From: Acidimicrobiaceae bacterium
GTDB taxonomy: Bacteria > Actinomycetota > Acidimicrobiia > Acidimicrobiales > Aldehydirespiratoraceae
Assembly (NCBI GenBank): GCA_009843915.1
Contig: VYCM01000026.1
Span: forward strand, 1 to 64,000
Length of the DNA: 64,000 nt
Reading direction: 5' to 3'
The position numbers and the translations under genes were made by a program. The notes beneath the pieces are model-generated. The model searched no databases. It was not told the origin of the DNA and worked only from the letters and a program-made list of their open reading frames with translations. Each line of letters starts with the position of its first letter. Positions within the stretch are counted from its first letter, which is position 1. Below are positions 47,702 to 56,643 of this stretch, piece after piece.

Positions 47702-48689
47702 GGTGAGCCTTCACCTTCACCTCATGGGGTCGGTTCAGGCCCGTACCGCGGTCGACCTATGCAACAAGCACAACGTGCCGCTGCCCGACTACGAGGAGCC
47801 CGAGGACCTATACGACTATCCCGACATCTACAAGTTCCTCCACATGTACGACAACACCTCGCTGGGGGTGATCGACAGGGAGGACTTCGAGCGCATCTGC
47901 TACGAGACGCTCACCGAGGCGGCCGAGCACAACGTCCACTACCGGGAGATGTTCTTCAACCCCACCGCCCACATGGCGGCCGGGGTGGACTACGAGACCT
48001 GTGTCGACGGCCTCATCGACGGGATCAACGCGGCCCGCACCGACCACGGCGTCGAGTGCCGCCTCATCGCGGCCATCAACCGCATGGAGACGCCGGAACT
48101 GGGCGTCAGCATGGTGGAGACCCTGCTCGACCATCCCCGCGAGGAGGTGATCGGCATCGGGATGGACTATGCCGAGGCCGAGTACCCGCCCGAGCGGTTC
48201 TGGAAGGCCTACCGCATGGCCGAGCAGGCCGGCCTGCACCTGACCGCGCACCAGTCCGAGGACGCCCCGCCCCGCAACATCGAAACGTGCCTCGACCTGC
48301 TCAACTGCGAGCGGGTCGACCACGGCTACCACGTGGTCGAGAGCGAGGCCATCATGCGCCGCTGCCGCGACGAGGGCGTGGTCTTCACCTGCACCCCGGT
48401 GTCGACGGCGTGGGTGTACTTCAACGACGACTTCGACAACCATCCGATCGGGCAGATGCGCGAGTACGGCATCAAGATCAGCCTGGACTGCGACGACCCG
48501 CCCATGTTCAAGACCGATCCCACCAAGGACTACATCATGGCCCACAACCACATGGGCTTCGAGGTCGAGGACTTCCGCCAGTGCATGCTCAACGGCATCG
48601 ACGGCTCCTGGCTCGACGAGCCCGAGAAGCGCCGCATGCGCCGGGAGTGGGCTATCGAGTTCGACGAGCTGGCTGCGCAGCTCGACTGA
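47667..48689 (+). CDS. adenosine deaminase-family protein, divergent
   Basis: KVSLHLHLMGSVQARTAVDL; AHQSEDAPP (HAGE position); ERVDHGYH; SLDCDDPPMFKT. Confidence 0.82.
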   Translation: MDMDSFLKAIPKVSLHLHLMGSVQARTAVDLCNKHNVPLPDYEEPEDLYDYPDIYKFLHMYDNTSLGVIDREDFERICYETLTEAAEHNVHYREMFFNPTAHMAAGVDYETCVDGLIDGINAARTDHGVECRLIAAINRMETPELGVSMVETLLDHPREEVIGIGMDYAEAEYPPERFWKAYRMAEQAGLHLTAHQSEDAPPRNIETCLDLLNCERVDHGYHVVESEAIMRRCRDEGVVFTCTPVSTAWVYFNDDFDNHPIGQMREYGIKISLDCDDPPMFKTDPTKDYIMAHNHMGFEVEDFRQCMLNGIDGSWLDEPEKRRMRREWAIEFDELAAQLD

Positions 48690-48739
48690 TCCCCCCACAA
48701 CCAACCAGATGGAAGCTCCAAACCAGAAAGGCACCTGAT

Positions 48740-49894
48740 ATGCGAAGCAAGAAGAACCGAGGTCTCCTGCTCCCACCCAGTGAGACGATCTCACGCCGCC
48801 AGGCCCTCAAGATGGGCGCGGTCGGCATCGGGGGTCTCGCCATCGGCGGCTCGGTGCTCGCCGCCTGCGGCGACGACGAAGAGGACGCCTCGGGTGCCAA
48901 GGAATCGATCAAGGCCGCCTGGGTGTACATCGGCCCGCCCGACGACAACGGCTGGACCCAGGAGCACGACCGCGGCCGCCTCGCGGCACAGGCCGCTCTC
49001 GGCGACCGGCTGGAGACCTCGTTCGTGCCGAACATCGAGTTCGACGCCGGCACGACCGAGACGTTCCAGCAGTTGGTGGACGACGGCAACGACATCATCT
49101 TCGCCAACACCGAGTACGCCGGCCTGCTGACCGAGGTGTCGGACAACGCGCCCGACACGAAGTTCTGCGAGATCAACGGGCACTACTACAGCGACAACCT
49201 GTTCCCGTTCTACCTGGCCCACGAGACGACCGCCTACCAGCTGGGCGTGGCTGCTGGGCACCTCACCGAGAACGGCCGCATCGGCTATATCGGTGCCTTC
49301 CCCACCGCCACCGCGTTCAACGACGTGAACGGCCTGCTGCTGGGCGCCCGGTCGGTCAACCCCGACGCGACGGTGGAGACCGTGCTGGTCAGCACGTTCT
49401 TCGATCCTCAGAAGGCGGCCCAGGCGGCCAACGCGCTGCTCGATGCCGGCGTCGGCTTCCTGTTCGGCGTGATGGACGAGCCCACTTTCCTGCAGCTCTC
49501 GGAGGAGGCCGGCGTGTGGACCGGGTACTGGAACCTCGACTTCCGGTCGGCCGCGCCCACCAAGTACGTGTCCCACTTCGACCTGTCGGAGTTCGGGCCG
49601 TTCTACACCGAGCAGTGCCAGCGGGTGCTAGACGGCACCTGGGTGTCCCAGGACGAGGTGTGGCTGCTCGACACGCCCATCGGCGACTTCGGCCCCAACG
49701 TGCCCCAGGACGTGCAGGACGCGGTACTCGATGTCGGGGCCCAGCTCGACAGCGGCGAACTCCACGTCTACGAGGGCCCGCTGAACGACAACGAGGGCAA
49801 TCAGAGGCTGGCCGCGGGCGAGACCCTCGATTCGCTGCAGGCCTACGCCATCGACTGGCCGGTCGAAGGCGTCAGCGGCATCTCTCCGGTCTGA
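48740..49894 (+). CDS. BMP-family ABC transporter substrate-binding lipoprotein (Tat-like signal)
   Basis: SRRQALKMGAVGIGGLAIGGSVLAACGDD lipobox; YIGPPDDNGWTQEHDRGRLAAQ; followed by ATPase and two permeases. Confidence 0.86.
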   Translation: MRSKKNRGLLLPPSETISRRQALKMGAVGIGGLAIGGSVLAACGDDEEDASGAKESIKAAWVYIGPPDDNGWTQEHDRGRLAAQAALGDRLETSFVPNIEFDAGTTETFQQLVDDGNDIIFANTEYAGLLTEVSDNAPDTKFCEINGHYYSDNLFPFYLAHETTAYQLGVAAGHLTENGRIGYIGAFPTATAFNDVNGLLLGARSVNPDATVETVLVSTFFDPQKAAQAANALLDAGVGFLFGVMDEPTFLQLSEEAGVWTGYWNLDFRSAAPTKYVSHFDLSEFGPFYTEQCQRVLDGTWVSQDEVWLLDTPIGDFGPNVPQDVQDAVLDVGAQLDSGELHVYEGPLNDNEGNQRLAAGETLDSLQAYAIDWPVEGVSGISPV

Positions 49895-49918
49895 GCCCTG
49901 ATTCGGGGCAGCAGCTCT

Positions 49919-49946
49919 GACTGAGTTGACCGGACTGAGTTGACCG
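49919..49946 (+). repeat. perfect 14-bp tandem duplication at ABC ATPase start
   Basis: GACTGAGTTGACCG x2. Confidence 0.9.
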
Positions 49947-51469
49947 GCGACAGCGCACGGCCCGCGGTAGAGACGCGGGGCATATCCAAGGCCTTCGGGG
50001 GCGTGGCCGCCCTCGACGCCGTCGACTTCGAGGTGAGATGGTCCGAGGTTCACGCCCTCGTCGGCGAGAACGGGGCGGGCAAGACCACGCTGTGCAACAT
50101 CCTGGCCGGCATCTACCGCGCTGATGCCGGCCAGGTGATCGTGGACGGGACCGAGCGAGACTTCCGCAGCCCCGCCCACGCCATCGACGCCGGCATCGGG
50201 ATGGTCCACCAGCACTTCCGGCTGGTCGAGCCCATGACCGTGGCCGAGAACATCCACCTCGGCTGGCCCGAGACGCCGGGGGTCGTGAGCCAGCGGACCC
50301 TGAACGAGCGGACCGAGCAGTTCATGGGCGAGATGGGCCTGCGCGTCGATCCCACCGCCAAGATCTGGCAGCTGTCGGTGGGGGAGCAGCAGCGGGTGGA
50401 GATCCTGCGGGTGCTGGCCCGCGGCGCCCGCGTCCTGATCCTCGACGAGCCCACCGCAGTCCTCACCGCCAAGGAGGCCGAGGATCTCTTCGCGGTGGTC
50501 CGGGAGCTGGCCGCCGGCGGCCTGAGCGTGATCTTCATCACCCACAAGCTGCGGGAGGTCCTGGCCGTGTCGGACCGCTTGACCGTCCTGCGCCACGGGA
50601 TCAGGGAGATCACCCGGCCGACCGAGGGGGCCACCGCCAGCGAGATCGCCCGGCTCATGACCGGCGAGGAGCGGGTCCTCAACGTGGAGCACCGGGTCGT
50701 GACCGGCGACCCCGCCCTCGAACTGCGAGGCGTCTCGGCCCTCAACGACCGCGGGATCACCGCCCTGCACGACGTTGACCTGACCGTACGGTCAGGGGAG
50801 ATCCTCGGCATCGCCGGCGTGTCGGGCAACGGCCAGACCGAGCTGGCCGAGGTGATCTGCGCGCTGCGCGGCCTGGAGTCCGGCGCGATCACGGTCGACG
50901 GCGCGGACATCACCTCCATGTCGGTGCGGGCCGTCACCGATATCGGCGTAGGGCACATCCCTGAGGACCGCATCGGGATGGGCATGGTCCTGTCGGCACC
51001 GGTCAAGGACAACGCGGTTCTTCACAGTTACTGGACCGAGCAGTTCTCCCAGGGCCTGAACCTGAACCGGCAGAGCGTCATCGACTTCGCCAAGAAGCTT
51101 GTGGAGACGGCCCGGGTGCAGACCCGCTCGGTGTTCGCCACCGCCGGGCAGCTCTCGGGCGGCAACCAGCAGCGCCTGGTGGCCCGGCGCGAGGCCCTGG
51201 CCGCCGACCGGCTGCTGGTGGCGGCCCATCCCACCAGGGGGCTAGACGTGAACGCGGCCCAGGAGGTCAGATCGACGATCCTCGACAAACGCGACAGCGG
51301 CTGCGCGGTGCTGCTGATCTCGGACGACCTCGACGAAGTGCTGTTGATGAGCGACCGGATCGCCGTGATCTACGAGGGCCGGATCATGGGCGTCTTCGAC
51401 GCCGCGGACGCCGACCGGGAGCACATCGGCCTGTTGATGGGCGGCCACTCCATCACCGAGGCCGCATGA
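49940..51469 (+). CDS. sugar/nucleoside-type ABC transporter ATP-binding protein, two NBDs
   Basis: GENGAGKTTLCNILAGIYRAD, LSVGEQQRVEILRVLARGARVLILDEPTAVL, GIAGVSGNGQTEL, LSGGNQQRLVARR; TTG start. Confidence 0.9.
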   Translation: MTGDSARPAVETRGISKAFGGVAALDAVDFEVRWSEVHALVGENGAGKTTLCNILAGIYRADAGQVIVDGTERDFRSPAHAIDAGIGMVHQHFRLVEPMTVAENIHLGWPETPGVVSQRTLNERTEQFMGEMGLRVDPTAKIWQLSVGEQQRVEILRVLARGARVLILDEPTAVLTAKEAEDLFAVVRELAAGGLSVIFITHKLREVLAVSDRLTVLRHGIREITRPTEGATASEIARLMTGEERVLNVEHRVVTGDPALELRGVSALNDRGITALHDVDLTVRSGEILGIAGVSGNGQTELAEVICALRGLESGAITVDGADITSMSVRAVTDIGVGHIPEDRIGMGMVLSAPVKDNAVLHSYWTEQFSQGLNLNRQSVIDFAKKLVETARVQTRSVFATAGQLSGGNQQRLVARREALAADRLLVAAHPTRGLDVNAAQEVRSTILDKRDSGCAVLLISDDLDEVLLMSDRIAVIYEGRIMGVFDAADADREHIGLLMGGHSITEAA

Positions 51470-52620
51470 CTCCGCTGGCATCGATCGCGAGCGCGGTCCT
51501 GTCGGTGACACCGTGGCGGCTGGAGCGGCGTCTGGAGGTCGACGCCAAGCGGGCCGCTCTCACCCGCATCGGTGGCGCGGTCGGTGCCATGGTGGTGGTC
51601 GGGATCCTGCTGCTGCTCACCGGGCGCAACGCCTTCTTGATCTTCTGGCAGGCCCTGGACGCCATATTCGGCCGCCAGCGCGGTATCGAAGGGGTGGCCC
51701 TGCGGGGCATCCCGATCCTGATGACCGCATTGGGTGTGGCCCTCTCGCTGCGGATGAAGGTCTGGAACATCGGCTCCGACGGCCAGTTCCTCATGGGAGC
51801 CCTGGCCGCGGTGGGCGTGGGCATCCACATGGACGGCCCGGGCTGGCTGGTGCTGATCCTGATGGCCGCGGCCGCCACCCTGGCCGGCGCGGCCTGGATC
51901 CTGGTGCCCGCGCTGGCCCGGGCCTACTGGGACGTCAACGAGATCATTACCACCCTGCTGCTCAACTTCGTGGCCCTCCAGCTGGTGACCTGGTCGGCGC
52001 TGGGGTTCTGGCGGGACAAGGAGGCCGCGGTCATCCAGTCCACCCGCGAGGTGCCGTTCACCCTGCCAGGTCTCCCCGGCGCCAACTCGGTGACCATCGC
52101 CCTGCTCGTTCCCCTGGCTATCGCGGCCGTGCTGTGGTGGGTGTTCCGCTCCACCAGCATCGGCTACGAGATCGACATCATCGGCGGCAACCCGCGGGCC
52201 GCGGGCTTCGCCGGCATCGCGGTGCGCCGCCGGATACTCATCGTCATGCTGTTCACCGGGGCCATCGCCGGCCTCGGCGGGATGCTCCAGTTGAGCGCCC
52301 CGGGGGCGCAGGCCATGAACGCCGGGTTCTCCGCCCAGTTCGGGCTGTCGGGCTTCATCGTGGCTGCCTTGGCCGGCGCCGCGTTCTGGGGCGTGATCGG
52401 CGGCGGGCTGTTCATCGCGTCGATGTTCTACGCGGGGATCGTGCTGCAGACCAAGGGCCTGTCGGTGTACATCATCTTCGCCATCTACGGCGTGATCCTC
52501 ACCGGCATCGCCCTCGGGGAGATCGCGGCCCGCTACCGGGTGGTACGCCGTGACTCCGCCGACGAGTCCGGGACGGCGGCCGGCCAGGCAGCATCCGCGC
52601 CACAGGGAGCGGGCTCATGA
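51466..52620 (+). CDS. ABC transporter permease (BMP/nucleoside-type)
   Basis: LRGIPILMTALGVALSLRMKVWNIGSDGQFLMGALAA; VNEIITTLLLNFVA. Confidence 0.9.
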   Translation: MTPLASIASAVLSVTPWRLERRLEVDAKRAALTRIGGAVGAMVVVGILLLLTGRNAFLIFWQALDAIFGRQRGIEGVALRGIPILMTALGVALSLRMKVWNIGSDGQFLMGALAAVGVGIHMDGPGWLVLILMAAAATLAGAAWILVPALARAYWDVNEIITTLLLNFVALQLVTWSALGFWRDKEAAVIQSTREVPFTLPGLPGANSVTIALLVPLAIAAVLWWVFRSTSIGYEIDIIGGNPRAAGFAGIAVRRRILIVMLFTGAIAGLGGMLQLSAPGAQAMNAGFSAQFGLSGFIVAALAGAAFWGVIGGGLFIASMFYAGIVLQTKGLSVYIIFAIYGVILTGIALGEIAARYRVVRRDSADESGTAAGQAASAPQGAGS

Positions 52621-53603
52621 TTCTCGCCATCATCGAGAACGCCTTCCTGAGCCTGATCGGCTCCGCCATACCAGCCAGTGCGGTGGTGATGCTGGCCGCC
52701 ACCGGGGCCATGCTCGGCGAGAGGGTCGGGGTGCTGAACCTGGGCCAGGAGGGACTCATCGGCATAGGCGCGGTGTACTCGGTGATCGCAGTGCTCTCGT
52801 GGGGAGTGGAGAGCCCCTGGCTGGCCATGCTCATCGGCATGATGGCGGCCGCGGTGGCCGGTCTGATCTTCGCGGTCTGCGTGGTGGCCTTCCGGGCCAG
52901 CCAGGTGCTGGTCGGCCTGGCGCTGGCGCTGGGGGGCATCGGGCTGTCCAATCAGCTCGGTGTCAACCGCAACGGCACTCCCATCCAGACACTGTTCCGC
53001 GAGGTCAACCCGGGCGGAGTCCTCGACAACAACGACGCGCTATCGGCGTTCTTCTTCCACGATCCGGTGGTGTACATCGCCTACGTCGGGCTTCCGGTGG
53101 TGCTGTACTTCGTGCTGTTCCGCACCCGCCACGGCATGAACATGAAGGCCGTGGGCGAGAACCCGGCCGCCGCCGACGCGGTGGGCGTCAGCGTGACCGG
53201 CTGGCGGATCTTCTACTCGGTGCTGGGCGCGGCGCTGACGGGGGCCGGCGGCGCCTACATGGTGCTGTCGTTCACGCCGACGTGGTCGCCCGACATCGCC
53301 CGGGGCCGGGGCTGGGTCGCTCTGGCGGTGGTGATCTTCGCCGGTTGGCGGCCGGGGTGGGCTGTGGCCGGGGCCCTTCTGTACGGATCGATGATCTCGC
53401 TCGACACCACCGCCCAGGCCCGGGGCTGGGGCCTGCCGTTCATGGGCGCCAGCGACCTCAGCTTCTTCCTGTCGATGCTGCCCTACGTCGTCACACTGGT
53501 GGCCATCCTCATCCCAGCGGGGGCGGTGAAGCTTGGTAGACGGGTGCGATCCACGGCCGCGCCTGCCGCGCTGGCCATCCCGTACTCGCGCGAGGAGCGC
53601 TGA
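52617..53603 (+). CDS. ABC transporter permease (BMP/nucleoside-type)
   Basis: AATGAMLGERVGVLNLGQEGLIGIGAV; NMKAVGENPAAADAVGVSV. Confidence 0.9.
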   Translation: MILAIIENAFLSLIGSAIPASAVVMLAATGAMLGERVGVLNLGQEGLIGIGAVYSVIAVLSWGVESPWLAMLIGMMAAAVAGLIFAVCVVAFRASQVLVGLALALGGIGLSNQLGVNRNGTPIQTLFREVNPGGVLDNNDALSAFFFHDPVVYIAYVGLPVVLYFVLFRTRHGMNMKAVGENPAAADAVGVSVTGWRIFYSVLGAALTGAGGAYMVLSFTPTWSPDIARGRGWVALAVVIFAGWRPGWAVAGALLYGSMISLDTTAQARGWGLPFMGASDLSFFLSMLPYVVTLVAILIPAGAVKLGRRVRSTAAPAALAIPYSREER

Positions 53604-53658
53604 GCACCGCCGCGCCCGGGCCCAGCCGCGGCCCGCGACCGATGATCGGGGAACATCG

Positions 53659-54675
53659 TTGACCGAGACCGACCGCATCGGCGATGAGTGGTTCCCGGTG
53701 GCCCGCGCCACCGACATCGCCGCAGGCCGATGGCTTCCGTTCGGGTTGCTCGACGAACGCTGGGTGCTGGCCTGCGACAACTCCGGTCGGGTCGAGGCCT
53801 TCGTGGATACCTGCCCCCACCGGGGCGCGCGGATCACCCTGGGCGACTTCGACGGCGAGCGGCTGCGATGCGGCTATCACGGCTGGCAGTTCGACATCGA
53901 CGGCCGCTGCGTCCATCAGCCCGCCCATCCCAGCCGGCGCCCTCCCGCGGGTGTGCAGTTGAAGCGGGCGTCGGTGCGGGCCGGGTACGGGTTCTGGTGG
54001 ATTTGCACCGGCGACCAGCCCCGGAACCTGCCGATAGCTCCGGACCACGGTGCCCATCCGGAGCGGACCGTCTGGCTCGACCCGGTGAGGGTGGAGTCAT
54101 CGGCCCCCCGGATCATCGAGAACTTCCTGGACCTCGCCCACTTCCCGTTCGTGCACACCGGCTACCTCGGCCAGGAGCCCTACACCGAGGTGGCCCGCTA
54201 CGGGATCGAGACCACAGAAGACGAACTCCGGCTGACCGACTGCGTGTTCTGGCAGCCCAATCCGGGACCGGCCGCGGCCGGCGGGGGACCGGTCCGCTAC
54301 CAGTACTCGGTGTCGCACCCGTGTGCGGCCACGCTGACCAAGGTTCCGTCAACAGGCGACGGTGATCTCGCCGGGGGTTTCACCATCCTCATCGTGGCCA
54401 GCCCCGTCACCGAGACCGAGTGTGTGGTGTGGCGCTCCACTGTGGTCCACGACACCGGTGCCGACTTCGACGCCCAGCAAGCCTTCAACGACCTGATCTT
54501 CTCCCAGGACATCGACGTGGTCGAGTCGCAGCGACCTCGCCGCCTGCCGGTGGACCCGAGGATGGAATCGCATCAACCCGCCGACGCGGGCAGTCTCGCC
54601 TACCGCAAGTGGCTGGGCGCGCGGGGGATCCGGTATGGCACCATCTCGACCGAGCGGGAAATGCGAGGATCATGA
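53659..54675 (+). CDS. Rieske non-heme iron oxygenase, intact Rieske and catalytic domains
   Basis: CPHRGA...CGYHGW Rieske ligands; NFLDLAHFPFVHTG and QDIDVVESQ iron site; TTG start. Confidence 0.92.
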   Translation: MTETDRIGDEWFPVARATDIAAGRWLPFGLLDERWVLACDNSGRVEAFVDTCPHRGARITLGDFDGERLRCGYHGWQFDIDGRCVHQPAHPSRRPPAGVQLKRASVRAGYGFWWICTGDQPRNLPIAPDHGAHPERTVWLDPVRVESSAPRIIENFLDLAHFPFVHTGYLGQEPYTEVARYGIETTEDELRLTDCVFWQPNPGPAAAGGGPVRYQYSVSHPCAATLTKVPSTGDGDLAGGFTILIVASPVTETECVVWRSTVVHDTGADFDAQQAFNDLIFSQDIDVVESQRPRRLPVDPRMESHQPADAGSLAYRKWLGARGIRYGTISTEREMRGS

Positions 54676-55694
54676 CACCAGATGCGGGCCTGGCCGGCTT
54701 CGTGCGGGGGCTGCCCAAAGCCGAGCTGCACCTGCACATAGAGGGAACCCTGGAGCCGGAGATGCTCTTCGAGCTGGCCGGACGCAACGGGGTCGAGTTG
54801 CCCTTCGAGGACGAGGCCGCGGTCCGGGCCGCCTACTCGTTCACCGACCTGCAGTCGTTCCTGGACATCTACTACCAGGGCGCGGCCGTGCTGCAGACCA
54901 ACCAGGACTTCTACGACCTGATGGCCGCATACCTGCGCAGGGCCCACGCGGACGGTGTGCGGCGGGCGGAGATGTTCTTCGACCCCCAGACCCACACCGA
55001 GAGGGATGTGGGATTCGACGTGTTCATGGAGGGCTTCACCGCGGCGATGGCCGACGCCGAGGCCCAGTGCGGGATCTCCTCCGCGCTCATCATGTGCTTC
55101 CTGCGGCACCTTCCCGGCGAAGCCGCCTGCGAGACGTTCCGGGCCGCCGACGGCTGGCTGGACGGCATCATCGGCGTGGGGCTCGACAGCTCCGAGGTCG
55201 ACCATCCGCCCGAGGACTTCGCCGAGGCCTACGCCATGGCCCGGGCCGCCGGTCTGCGGCCGGTGGCCCACGCCGGCGAGGAGGGGCCGCCGGCATACAT
55301 CACGGGAGCCCTCGATGCGCTCGGCGCAGAGCGGATCGACCACGGAGTGCGCTGCACCGAAGATCCAGACCTGGTGGCCCGGCTGGTGGCTGAGCAGACG
55401 CCGCTGACGGTGTGCCCGCTGTCGAACCTTGCCCTGTGCGTTGTCGACGATCTGGCCGGTCACAACCTCAAACGCCTGCTCGACGCCGGGCTCAAGGTCA
55501 CCATCAACTCCGACGACCCCGCCTACTTCGGCGGTTACGTGGCCGACAACTACGTCGCCGTGGCGACCGCGTTGGGCCTCTCGCGTGGGGACCTGGCCCG
55601 CTGCGCCCGCAACAGCCTGGAGGCCTGCTTCGCACCTGAGGCCCAGAAGCAGGCCTGGCTGGCCGAGCTGGACGCCTACGTGGGTTCCGCCTGA
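54672..55694 (+). CDS. adenine deaminase-like member of the adenosine deaminase family
   Basis: KAELHLHIEGTLEPEMLFELA, AHAGEEGPPAYI, ERIDHGVRC, CPLSNLAL, TINSDDPAYFGGY; ATGA overlap. Confidence 0.88.
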   Translation: MTPDAGLAGFVRGLPKAELHLHIEGTLEPEMLFELAGRNGVELPFEDEAAVRAAYSFTDLQSFLDIYYQGAAVLQTNQDFYDLMAAYLRRAHADGVRRAEMFFDPQTHTERDVGFDVFMEGFTAAMADAEAQCGISSALIMCFLRHLPGEAACETFRAADGWLDGIIGVGLDSSEVDHPPEDFAEAYAMARAAGLRPVAHAGEEGPPAYITGALDALGAERIDHGVRCTEDPDLVARLVAEQTPLTVCPLSNLALCVVDDLAGHNLKRLLDAGLKVTINSDDPAYFGGYVADNYVAVATALGLSRGDLARCARNSLEACFAPEAQKQAWLAELDAYVGSA

Positions 55695-55742
55695 TGATCA
55701 GGGGTCAATCTGGTCGCGTGCCGATCTTCGCCTACTGTGGCG

Positions 55743-55754
55743 CGTGCATGCACG
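55743..55754. promoter_or_regulatory. 12-bp perfect palindrome, operator-like, upstream of the Rieske-less oxygenase gene
   Basis: CGTGCATGCACG just after a TACTGT -10-like element (55733-55738) and before SD GGAGG. Confidence 0.35.
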
Positions 55755-55767
55755 AGCGGAGGCTCTC

Positions 55768-56643
55768 ATGACAATGGCAGAGACCAGCATCCGGGGCTGT
55801 TCCGATCCGGTGATTCTGAATCAGTGGCACTCGGTGGCGGATCTCGCTGAGATTCGCCGGGGTCCGTTGCACACCCTGCTGCTGGGGGAGCCGCTGTCCT
55901 GCTGGCTTGACGGCGACGGCACGTTCCGGGCCCAGACCGAATCCGGCCGCGAGCTGGAGGTTCGCACCGACTACGGCTTCGTATGGACAACTCTGGGGGA
56001 GCCCGACGGCGGCGTGTTCGCCGTCCCCGAGACCGATGAGGACGATCGGCGCACTCTCAACGCCGTGACCGTCGGCATCGATGTCTCCGCCCCCCGGGCG
56101 GTGGAGAACTTCCTGGACATGGCCCACTTCCCCTACGTGCATACGGGCATGCTCGGCGAAGAGCCCCACACCGAGGTGGCCGAGTACCGGGTCGAGGAGC
56201 GGGACGGGGAGCTCTGGGCGTTCGACTGCGCCTTCTACCAGCCGCGCGCCGCCGCGTCTTCCTCTCAGGCGGTGCTCGCCGACTACATCTACCGGGTGCC
56301 CCATCCCTACGCCGCCATGCTCTACAAGTCGTCACCGGCCGACGCTGAGCGGCTGGACGCCATCGGCATCTTCATCCACCCCATCACCGACACCCGGATC
56401 AGGGCCCACCTGTTCCTCAGCGTGCTCGACGATGTGAGCACCGATCAGGAGATCCGCTGGTTCCAGCAGAACATAATCGGCCAGGACAAGCCGATCATCG
56501 AGAACCAGTCCCCCAAGCTGCTGCCGCTGGATCCCAGGGCAGAGACCCCGATCCGGGCCGACCGCTCAGCGATCGCCTACCGGCGCTGGCTCAGCCGCCT
56601 CGGCGTGACCTACGGAGTGATCCCCGCCGGAGCCGCTACCTAG
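55768..56643 (+). CDS. Rieske-less ring-hydroxylating oxygenase-like protein (catalytic iron domain only)
   Basis: NFLDMAHFPYVHTGMLG and IGQDKPIIENQSPKLLP match the neighboring Rieske oxygenase; no CxH...CxxH motif in any frame upstream. Confidence 0.85.
   Translation: MTMAETSIRGCSDPVILNQWHSVADLAEIRRGPLHTLLLGEPLSCWLDGDGTFRAQTESGRELEVRTDYGFVWTTLGEPDGGVFAVPETDEDDRRTLNAVTVGIDVSAPRAVENFLDMAHFPYVHTGMLGEEPHTEVAEYRVEERDGELWAFDCAFYQPRAAASSSQAVLADYIYRVPHPYAAMLYKSSPADAERLDAIGIFIHPITDTRIRAHLFLSVLDDVSTDQEIRWFQQNIIGQDKPIIENQSPKLLPLDPRAETPIRADRSAIAYRRWLSRLGVTYGVIPAGAAT

Noticed and set aside
56636-56643. Overlapping convergent stop codons (8-bp overlap) as a special feature
   Set aside because: Common in compact genomes; nothing beyond ordinary gene packing visible.
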